Origin: Eunapius fragilis
Lineage: Eukaryota; Porifera; Demospongiae; Spongillida; Spongillidae
Length of the DNA stretch: 64,000 nucleotides
Reading direction: 5' to 3'
Assembly: GCA_963681505.1 (NCBI GenBank)
Contig: OY811992.1
Location: 5,152,224 to 5,216,223, forward strand
The notes under the pieces are model-generated. The model was not told where the DNA came from and did not search any database. It saw only the letters and a list, made by a program, of their open reading frames with translations. Position 1 is the first letter of the stretch. Each line of letters begins with the position of its first letter. This document shows positions 35,450 through 47,000 of this stretch, piece by piece. Position numbers and translations under genes: made by a program.

Positions 35450-37085
35450 CTACAGGGTGGGTTGTTTAATATATTGTACTTCTCTCCTCCCCAGACCAGC
35501 TCTTTGCCTTATATAAACATGCCCTTCCCAGAACATCTCATTTATTACACTCCTTGTGGGAGGAATAGAACAGGGTAATAAAATTACTGAACATCAGTGA
35601 AAAGAATACCAAGAAAAGCCACAGAAGGGAAGAAAGGGGTTAAGTGATGTCGTGGAAAGGAAATGTGGGAGTGAATACACACAGCCCCATAGGACGTTTG
35701 ACCTTTATAACCTAACCCCATTTATAACCTAACCCCATAGACACATTACAGGTACGACTCTGAAGCCACTAGTATTGGATATTCACCTAATACCAAGGCA
35801 CAGGGAGGGAGGGGAGGGGGCCCAGAGGTGGTACAGGGAGGGAGGGGAGGGGGCCCAGAGGTGGTACAGGGAGGGAGGGGAGGGGGCCCAGAGGTGGTAC
35901 AGGGAGGGAGGGGAGGGGGCCCAGAGGTGGTACAGGGAGGGAGGGGAGGGGGCCCAGAGGTGGTACAGGGAGGGAGGGGAGGGGGCCCAGAGGTGGTACA
36001 GGGAGGGAGGGGAGGGGGCCCAGAGGTGGTACAGGGAGGGAGGGGAGGGGGCCCAGAGGTGGTACAGGGAGGGAGGGGAGGGGGCCCAGAGGTGGTACAG
36101 GGAGGGAGGGGAGGGGGCCCAGAGGTGGTACAGGGAGGGAGGGGAGGGGGCCCAGAGGTGGTACAGGGAGGGAGGGGAGGGGGCCCAGAGGTGGTACAGG
36201 GAGGGAGGGGAGGGGGCCCAGAGGTGGTACAGGGAGGGAGGGGAGGGGGCCCAGAGGTGGTACAGGGAGGGAGGGGAGGGGGCCCAGAGGTGGTACAGGG
36301 AGGGAGGGGAGGGGGCCCAGAGGTGGTACAGGGAGGGAGGGGAGGGGGCCCAGAGGTGGTACAGGGAGGGAGGGGAGGGGGCCCAGAGGTGGTACAGGGA
36401 GGGAGGGGAGGGGGCCCAGAGGTGGTACAGGGAGGGAGGGGAGGGGGTCCAGAGGTGGTACAGGGAGGGAGGGGAGGGGGCCCAGAGGTGGTACAGGGAG
36501 GGAGGGGAGGGGGCCCAGAGGTGGTACAGGGAGGGAGGGGAGGGGGCCCAGAGGTGGTACAGGGAGGGAGGGGGGGGGGGGCAGAGGTGGTACAGGGAGG
36601 GACGGGAGGGGGCCCAGAGGTGGTACAGGGAGGGACGGGAGGGGGCCCAGAGGTGGTACAGGGAGGGACGGGAGGGGGCCCAGAGGTGGTACAGGGAGGG
36701 AGGGGAGGGGGCCCAGAGGTGGTACAGAAGAGCATATAGACAAAGGAGTTTGTACATACTGGTTCAGTGATTCCAGCGCTGCTCTTCCCCAGACCTTCTC
36801 CCGTCTTCCATCCCATCTTCTCAAGCATGACCCTGCCCAAATTACCACCAGATATTGGTCTGGGGAGGGGTTTAGAGGTAACATGTCACTTACATGTGCC
36901 CAAGTTGAAAGGTCATGCCAAGTGGTACACCTCTCATCAAGATTCCGACACACCCCAGTTTGTTGCCATGCCAATCATCAGCGGTTTTGACACCCAATGC
37001 TGTTTAATTGTCCCGGTTAGTGGGCAGTCTTCCTTGTTAGCACGCACACACACACACACACCTGTGCCCAGAACTGGGTCACACA

Positions 37086-37139
<54 letters not shown>

Positions 37140-37220
37140 TACACACACATACACACACACCTGTGCACAGAACTCCTGCGCCCAGAACTGGGTCACACAC
37201 ACCTGTGCACAGAACTGGGT

Positions 37221-37251
<31 letters not shown>

Positions 37252-40200
37252 GTGCACAGAACTCCTGTGCCTAGAACTGGGTCACACACACACACACACA
37301 CACACATACACACCTGTGCACAGAACTGGGTAGATCATCTTGAATGTGAGAATCCGGTGGAACACTCCCCACAGTGACACGTCTGGAGAGGAGGAGGAAA
37401 ACATCAAAGGCTTATAAGTACCATGGATACCACCAGCCCATGGATGTTACGCATATTGCAATAATTATGACCATCTAGCTAACTGCACACACAAAAATGC
37501 GTTCATTTTGTTAATGCCCCTGCTTTGTGATCCACCTGGGTTGGATCACTATCCAATAAATAACATTCCTTGCAGCAAATTCTGCTGATGTGTGAGCAAC
37601 TCTCTCATGTTACTTGATCATGTCCATAAAAGGAGCTGCAAAGTCGTACTTTAAATTCAGGTTTGCACAGTTGTGACACACGGACACACACAGGGCACAC
37701 ACATGAACACACAGCCATAAACACCACACCGGCCCTAGTCACAAATTGTCATCACTGTTAGAATACACTGCCATGTAATGGGCACACACACACATGGAGT
37801 GAGTCATCAATGTGTGGAGGACAGCAAAGGGGCCTCTTTATGGACAACCCCCCACATATCCTCCCCCACACAAACTTCAAAAGAGATGAGTCATTACTCC
37901 TCTGTGATCAATATTTAATTAATTTGCCAATTCCAAATATTCAATTACTAAATTCACTAATCACAGTGTTTAATCCGATAATAATAGCAAAGGTATTTAT
38001 TCCTTCAAGCAGCCTATAATCTCATCAGAACTATTAGTATGCCACATCAATGTAACAATGGTCACCATCCCACTCAGAGTCCTTAACAGTTAACTGAGTG
38101 CACGCAGCACTATGGATCACCCTGGGGCGATCAGTGTGTCTAGCAGAACAACATACCTCTTAGTAGGACTACCATTACGAACATAACCCCTTATGGTTGA
38201 ATTAAGTTTGTTAATATTGGAGGGGCTCTGTGAACCTACCTATATAAACCCTCATACTCCCCCACCCTCACACTCCCTCCTCCTACTACACTCCCCCACT
38301 CCCTCCTCCCACCCTCACACTCCCTCCTCCCCACCCTCACACTCCCCCACTACCTCCTCCTCACCCTCACTCCCCCACTCCTCCTTCCATTACCTCTGGA
38401 AAGCTCTATCAGTGTACTGATCTGGCAGCTGCTGTGACTCCTCGAGTGTGTCCTTAAGCTGTGGAGGGTGAGGAAAGAGGGAACAGGGAGAGGGAAAGAG
38501 GAGGGAGAGGAAAGGAGGGGGAGGGAAGGAGGAGGGAGAGGAAAGGGGGACGTGAGGGAAGGAGGGAGAGGGAAGGAGGGAGAGGGAAGTAGGAGGAAAG
38601 GGAAGGAGGAGGGATGAGGAAGGACAGTGAAGACCATACCACATAGCCAACATGAAGGAGGGACCTTACATGGGGGCGGGGCAGAGCTGGGGCCTATCAA
38701 ACTGCAAAACAACATTTTAACTCATACACATGTGCAACCTTTAGCTAAAGAGTATACGGACGTGTGGTTTACAGATCTCAAGCATACAATCACCACACAC
38801 ACCATCACCACACACACCATCACCACACACACCATCACCACACGCACCATCACCACACACACCATCACCACACACACCATCACCACACACACCATCACCA
38901 CACACACCATCACCACACACACCATCACCACACACACCATCACCACACACGCCATCACCACACACACCATCACCACACACACCATCACCACACACACCAT
39001 CACCACACTGTCCCAACATCACTAACACCCGAGAACATTCAAAACTTGGGTTAGCCTCGAGTACAGTAGCAGCTCATTTATAAGGTAAACTAGCACATCA
39101 GCTTTTCAGGAAAAAATAACTAACAAGTACATTTCACCTGCAACTGTAAGCGATGTGTCACGTGATCAACGGCATTGAATTTCTTTACACAGTTTCCAGA
39201 TAAGTTCCTGAAAAGTACGTGCTAATTACCTTATAAATGAGCCACGCTAATTAAAAGCTTGTATCAACAATGCGGTTGCCTAAGTCAACAGATTTTGGGA
39301 ACATGTTTTCCTCCTTGTCACTCACTATCCACACATCCCTCACAGTAGTCATAGTTACCACACACCTCCCTCCCTCACCTGCAGTCGTAGCTACCACACC
39401 CCTCACCTCTAGTCCATAGCTACCACGCATCTACCCCCTCACCGGTAATCATCACTACCACACACCTCCCCCCTCACCTCTAGTCCATAGCTACCACACA
39501 CTTCCCCCCTCACCAGTAGTCATAACTACCACACCCCTCCCCTTCCTCACCCTAAGTCCATACAGCTTCTTTATCCTGTTCAGCTCTTTCCTTCTCTGCA
39601 CGTCCAGTGGTTCAGCACTATCGGCTGCACTGTTGGAGCTGGTTAGCTCGGGGTTACACTCATCACATGTCTCCCTTCCACTGTGGATGTGCACGCTGAA
39701 GGTGGTGTTACCTAGCTTCAACCTGTCCCCATGGTTGAGAGGGGTGGGGTCACTGTCATGTTTAGGCTACACCAAAAGAAAAAGAGGTGTGGATAGGTAA
39801 ATAAAATGGTGGCCACACCTCATCTCACATCTGTTCATTAGAGGCATAGCTTTGGCCAGGTATAATATTTCCACAAACAGTTGTATTATCTTAAAACAAG
39901 GAACCTGGAACAGTGGTTAGAACTATTGGCAACCACTGACTTGTCCCATGATCGCACAGGTGTTCTGACAAGTGACCACTAACTGTGGCATGGTTGTTAA
40001 AAGGTTGCCATGGTTGTTAAAAGGTTGCCATTGTTGTTAAAAGGTTGCCTATGGAGGACTGCACACCAAGTCCATGGTACTAGGGAGGAGGGAGGTACTG
40101 TGGAAGAGTACTGGGGAGGAGGGACGTACTGGGGAAGAGTACTGAGGAGGAGGTAGTGTGGAAGAGTACTGGGGAGGAGGGAGGTACTGGGGAAGAGTAC

Positions 40201-41027
40201 TGAGGAGGAGGAGGTAGTGTGGAAGAGTACTGGGGAGGAGGGAGGTACTGGGGAAGAGTACTGAGGAGGAGGAGGTACTGTGGAAGAGTACTGGGGAGGA
40301 GGGAGGTACTGGCTCCAGAGGTAAGAGGCATACAATAGGAGAGGGGTACAAGGAAGAACCAGAATCACACGTGTTTTCCACATGGTGAAGCTGTAACTAA
40401 CAAACCAACTACCTCCCCTTCCTCACCTCCTCCTCTCACAGGTCTCTTCCCTCGTATTACCTGGAGGCCTCATATCACCTCCTCCCTCAGAGGCCTCATC
40501 TCACCTCCTCCCTCAGAGGCCTCATATCACCTCCTTCCATCAGAGGCCTCATCTCACCTCCTCCCTCAGAGGCCTCATATCACCTCCTTCCATCAGAGGC
40601 CTCATATCACCTCCTCCCTCATATCACCTTCTTATATCACCCTCTTCTTACTGCCTCCCTCCCTTCAAGAGCTCACCTCACTGAGCCTGTTATCATTCAA
40701 AAAGGTGCCATTTCTGCTTCCTCTGTCAATCACCACGAAGCCACCTCTTCTTCTATCATATTTGATGTCCAAGTGTTCCTTACTAACTTGTATCTCAGGC
40801 AAGAGTATAGCCCTACCCCCAGAGACCTCCCTGAGGGGAGAGGTCTGTATCAAATGGGAGGGGCCAATGGGGGCAAGTACCAGTATGGAGCACAGATGAT
40901 CTGGGGGCACTCCCACATGGTACCTGCACATGTAGCTACACATATGTTGTGGTCAACACCACCACCTATGACTACAACCCAGTGCTTTCTCTCACTCACT
41001 CACTCGCTCACTCACTCACTCACTCAC

Positions 41028-41089
<62 letters not shown>

Positions 41090-44000
41090 CTTCCAATCTT
41101 TGCACCCTTTTGAGTCACAATGTGCAGTGTTCCAACGGTCATCTTCTCAGACTCCAGAACCACCAGCCTGATGCAGGGTGCCCAGTCCTCCTCTGGTGGG
41201 GGCCGACCCTTGGGAAGGCGTGGCCTCTTGGATGATGGTATCTCGCCCTCTTCAAGGGCATCTTTTTAAAAGTGAACAGAACAACACAACACCAGCTGTT
41301 ATTGGTGAAAGGTGTTCCAACCCTAACCAGGGGTCAGGAAGTGGGAGCTTAAGGTTTAAACCTGCAGCAGCTGTGGTGCAATAAATGAATTACAACACCA
41401 GCCAATAGTTCCCAGCTGCCTGGGGCTTCAGTTATGATAAGTTATTAATCAGTTATTTTACAACACTGGTGCCATTTGAAGAGAGTGGAAGAGGAGGGGA
41501 GAGGAAGGGGAGGGAAGGGAGGAGAGGGAGAAGAAGAGAAGGGAGGAGAGGGAGAGGAAGAGGAGGAAGGGAGGAGAGAGATAAAGAGAAGGAAGGAGAG
41601 GGAGAGGAAGAGGAGGAAGGAGAGAGAGATAAAGAGAAGGAAGGTTAGGGTTAGGGAGAGGAAGAGTGCACACGTGGTGTGAATTTTGATCTGGGTAACT
41701 TAAAAAACATTCACACACCAACACCTCATTAAACTGCTGACACATATGACAGGCTTCTGCTAAACTTCATTGTTGTTACAAACACCTATCTGAAGCCACA
41801 AACCAGGTAGCTCAAAACTTGTCAATAATTAACTAAATAGGATATTTCTAATGCTGGTATAAAGGTGCATAATCCCCCCCCTCCGCCCCCACGTTCCCCC
41901 CATGTCCCTACCCCTGTCCCCCCCATATCCCTACCCTTGTCCCCCCCATATCCCTACCCCTGTCCCTCTAATGTCCCTACCCCTGTCCCTCTAATGTCCC
42001 TACCCCTGTTCCCCCCACATCCCTACCCCTGTCCCCCCCACATCCTTACCCCTGTCCCTCTAACGTCCCTACCCCTGTCCCCCCATATCCTACCCCTGTT
42101 CCCCCCCCCCACATCCTTACCCCTGTCCCTCTAACGTCCCTACCCCTGTCCCCCCATATCCTACCCCTGTTCCCCCCATATCCCTACCCCTGTTCCCCCC
42201 ATATCCCTACCCCTGTCCCCCCATATCCCTACCCCTGTCCCCCCCATATCCCTACCCCTGTCCCCCCCATATCCCTACCCCTGTCCCCCCCATATCCCTA
42301 CCCCTGTCCCCCCCATATCCCTACCCCTGTTCCCCCCATATCCCTACCCCTGTCCCTCCAACGTCCCTACCCCTGTTCCCCCCATATCCCTACCCCTGTC
42401 CCCCCATATCCCTACCCCTGTCCCTCCCATATCCCTACCCCTGTCCCCCCCATATCCCTACCCCTGTTCCCCCATATCCCTACCCCTGTTCCCCCATATC
42501 CCTACCCCTGTTCCCCCATATCCCTACCCCTGTTCCCCCCACGTCCATGTCTCTAACCTTCTTTCTCCAACTCCTCCAACTCCTCCTCTGTGATGAGCTC
42601 AATAATGACCTCATCTTCCTTCTTCTTCTCAGGCAGCTTCACAATAGAGTGAAGAAGGTACTGCTGTGTCACGGGGTCCAGCACATAATATGTGCCAATC
42701 TCAGGGTTGTAATAAAGCGAAGAGTTCTGCAGATTGATTCAACACATGCACACCATCACATGTGTACACCATCACACGTGTACACCATCACACATGTACA
42801 CCATCACATGAGCACACCATCACACATGTACACCATCACACGTGTACACCATCACACATGTACACCATCACATGAGCACACCATCACACGTGTACACCAT
42901 CACACGTGTACACCATCACATGTGCACACCACACATGCACACCATCACACATACACCCATACTCATGCACACCATCACATGCACACTATCCCACATGCAC
43001 ACCATCACACATGCACACCATCACACATGTACACCATCCCACATGCACACCATCACACATGCACCCATACTCATGCACACCATCACACATGCACCCATAC
43101 TCATGCACACCATCACACACGCACACCATCACACCACCACGCTTCAAACCTGCACTTCAAACATAACTACCTCACCCTTATAGCCACACACCTCCAACAT
43201 CTCCACATCTTCACCCTCTACTTCAGTACACCCTTCACCCTCTACTTCAGTACACCCTTCACCCTCTACTTCAGTACACCCTTCACCCTCTACTTCAGTA
43301 CACCCTTCACCCTCTACTTCAGTACACCCTTCACCCTCTACTTCAGTACACCCTTCCCCCTCTACTACAGTACACCCTTCACCCTCTACTTCAGTACACC
43401 CTTCACCCTCTACTTCAGTACACCCTTCACCCTCTACTTCAGTACACCCTTCACCCTCTACTTCAGTACACCCTTCACCCTCTACTTCAGTACACCCTTC
43501 AACCCCCTCCCTCCCCTAATATTGTTTGTGACTAATATCCCGGACTTGCAATATTATTATTATTACGATGCACTGTAAGGGTATCCAAAGTAGGCAATAG
43601 GTGTTGTTACAAAATACTAATTTACATATACTGTCCTCTTCCTCTTTCTCCCCTCTACAGGATGTAGTTCCCCCTTCCTCTTGTCTGTCTTCCTCCTCTC
43701 GCTCCATCTCCTACTCCCTTCTCTCCCTCCTCTCCCTCCCTCCTCTCCCTCCCTCCTCTCCCTCCCTCTCTCCTCTCCCTTCTCCTCCCTCCCTCTCCTC
43801 CCTCCCTCTTACTTGATCATAGTACAGGTTTGAACTCCTGTCATAATACATCCCTGTCTTCTCATCAAATGTAAAGCCACAGCGCTCAGAGACCTTGTCA
43901 GATGCCTCAGCCAACATGGCAGCTATGTCTACCTTCTTTGACGGGCCAGAATCTGATTGTTGAGCTGGGTAAGGAGGGAGGGAGGGAGGGAGGGAGGGAG

Positions 44001-47000
44001 GGGGAGGGAGGAGGGAGGGGGGAGGGAGGGGTGTAAGTGAAAATGAGAGGTGATCAGTTGCAAAGTAAGGTAATGGTGCTGTGAGGTGGGTGCTTGGGGA
44101 GGTGAGTGCTGTGAGGAGGTGGCTGTGAGGAGGTGGGTGCTTGAGGTGAGTGCTGTGAGGAGGTGGGTGCTTGAGAGGTGAGTGTTGTGAGGAGGTGGGT
44201 GCTTGGGGAGGTGAGTGCTGTGAGGAGGTGGCTGTGAGGAGGTGGGTGCTTGAGGAGGTGAGTGCTGTGAGGAGGTGGCTGTGAGGAGGTGGGTGCTTGG
44301 GGAGGTGAGTGCTGTGAGGAGGTGGGTGCTTGGGGAGGTGAGTGCTGTGGGGAGGTGGCTGTGAGGTAATGATGCCCTTAACCCCTCCCACTTCCATCCT
44401 GGTACAGTACTCACCACTGTTGTGCTCTGGTTCCAAACGCTTCCCATCTGGACCAACAGGCATTAGGTAACACTGCTTCGCCTGACAAGATCACAAGACA
44501 AACGTGAACATGATCAAAGGATTGGTGCACATGTTCATAACATGACTGTACAGCGGGACAATGTATACCTACAGACCAAGAGGACAATGTATACCTACAG
44601 ACCAAGAGGACAGGACATACCTAAGGACAGTACATACCTACAGACCAAGAGGACAGGACATACCTACAGACCAAGAGGACAAGACATACCTACAGACCAA
44701 CAGGACTAAGTATACCTACAGACCAAGAGGACAGGACATACCTACAGACCAAGAGGACAAGACATACCTACAGACCAAGAGGACAGGACATACCTACAGA
44801 CCAAGAGGACAGGACATACCTACAGACCAAGAGGACAAGACATACCTACAGACCAAGAGGACAGGACATACCTACAGACCAAGAGGACAGGACATACCTA
44901 CAGACCAAGAGGACAAGACATACCTACAGACCAAGAGGACAGGACATACCTACAGACCAAGAGGACTAAGTATACCTATAGACCAAGAGGACAGGACATA
45001 CCTACAGACCAAGAGGACAAGACATACCTACAGACCAAGAGGACAAGACATACCTACAGACCAAGAGGACAAGACATACCTACAGACCAAGAGGACAGGA
45101 CATACCTACAGACCAAGAGGACAAGATATACCTACAGACCAAGAGGACAGGACATACCTACAGACCAAGAGGACAAAGTATAGGGTGCTGCCCCCTGGTA
45201 TCACGATGAGGGGGAGGTATATGCCAATGAATGATAATAGCAATTTAATATCAATGACCACATGTACTTCCAAATAATGTATACGAGTGGTTTCCAATCT
45301 TTATGGTCATCTGAACGATTAAGGCCAACCAAGTGGTATACTGAGCAGATGTGTACTGTCCTCCAACGCATCACAGCATGTGTTATTGGTGTTGTCTAAT
45401 CGGTAAATAATTTATTTTGGTTTAAAGGTTCAGAAATTCAAGACTGGCAGCAAGTTTGATTTTTATTTTCCAGGCAATATAATAACTGATAGCCTAAATG
45501 AACCCACCCACTCTAGAGTCATGTCTAACATACCTAACCTTTAATACATATTATGAACCTGGTTAATTAAGTGGCATTATTTAACCCCAGATCCATTAAG
45601 AAAAAAAAGGTCAAAATCCTTTTCTAAAAAATTAGTCAGAAAACAATTTTTTGATGTAAACATTTTCAGACAGTCCAACTCTCGCCACGATGATTCATGT
45701 CTTTTTTTTACATAGCTAAAAACCTTTGTTGGTCTGTATTTGTTCAAATTGGCGCAGTTTGCAATTTCTGTCATCACAGGTAGTAGCCAAATACACTTCC
45801 TTTCATTTCAAACAGATCAGATCTGGCAGTACATTTAAGTTACCACAGTATCATCATCTTATTTGTTCAATGGTCCCCAGACCCAACTGTCTACATTTTG
45901 GATCATGAATAATCTTCATCTCAAAATCTAATGAGTTCTCTTGGCTATACAGAAGCCAATTTGTTGTTCTAGTTAAATTGCCTAGCCTTTGCTGACCCAA
46001 AGAAAGCCTTTAAACCAAACAGATCGATGAATCCTTCCTCCCACATGCATCAAGACATATCAGTGTTATTTTTTACCTGTTAAAGTTTAGTTCAAAAGCA
46101 ATTGTGATCCCATATTAGTCTAGAATATTAAAATTGAAATTGTAACTTTATAATCCCCCCCCCTCACCTACACCCTCGTATAATCCCTCCCCCTACGCCC
46201 CCTTAATCCCCCCTCCACTCTCCCTATCAGAACACATGTGTACTTATTGCATAGAGATTCACTGTCTCTAGTTTCAGGCTCCACACCCCTCCCTTGATGC
46301 TTGGACCCCAAACCACACCCCCTCTTGAGGCTTGGGCCCAAGCCACACCCCCTCTGGAGGCTTATACCCCAAACCTGCATCTTGCATATTGGATTATTGG
46401 TCTATGGCCTGTAAGCTCAAAGTGCCTGTTTGAATGCTGGCATTAAATATTACAAGCCATGCTTATCTGATCCAGTAAAGAATATCTTAACTACTTGTGG
46501 ACATGTAAAAAGTGGTTACCATCTGACCCTGACAGAAGTAGGTAAGAGACTGGAAACATCATCATGTATAGAGTTGGATTACATCATATATAGTTGGATT
46601 ACATCATATACAGTTGGATTACATCATATAGTTGGATTACATCATATAGAGTTGGATTAGTTTTTATGGTCAGTTTGTATTATGTTTTAACAAACCCTTT
46701 TTAAAATGTTTTATCCTCTCATATATCCCATGTTAAATATACAAGTCAACTATGACTACAAGCTTTATTTATTAACACTGACTACTGCCTTTATTTATTA
46801 ATATGACTACTGCATTTATTTATTAACATTATGACTACTGCCTTTAATTATTAACATTATGACTACAGCCTTTACTACGACTACAGATGACTACAGCCTT
46901 TATTTATTAACATTATGACTATTTATTAAAATTATGAAGCAAGATGCTGAAATTAACGAATAAATAATTTAGGACATTGTTGACTATAATAATATTAACT

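Larger units (their letters stand above)
31913..40455. repeat. Segmental tandem duplication, copy B
   Basis: It has the same order as copy A, without the foldback and 0.24-kb insertions, and with the AGGF1 G-patch exons and their repeats (about 35590-37430). AGGF1 uses the copy B exons because they are contiguous with the upstream exons at 40677 and beyond. Confidence 0.85.

Noticed and set aside
35746-36974. Overlapping 300-395-codon open frames on both strands
   Set aside because: They are translations of a 33-bp tandem array; every frame stays open because the unit is a multiple of three. The real coding part here is the 73-nt G-patch exon only.
41644-41660. TTAGGG words suggesting an interstitial telomere
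   Set aside because: Only about two units within a purine-rich simple repeat; far too few to call.
42547-43578. 343-codon plus ORF
   Set aside because: It is antisense to an AGGF1 exon and then runs through two tandem arrays.
44561-45277. Regular arrays that look CRISPR-like
   Set aside because: The units are contiguous tandem repeats with no unique spacers, inside introns of an animal gene. No cas genes are present.
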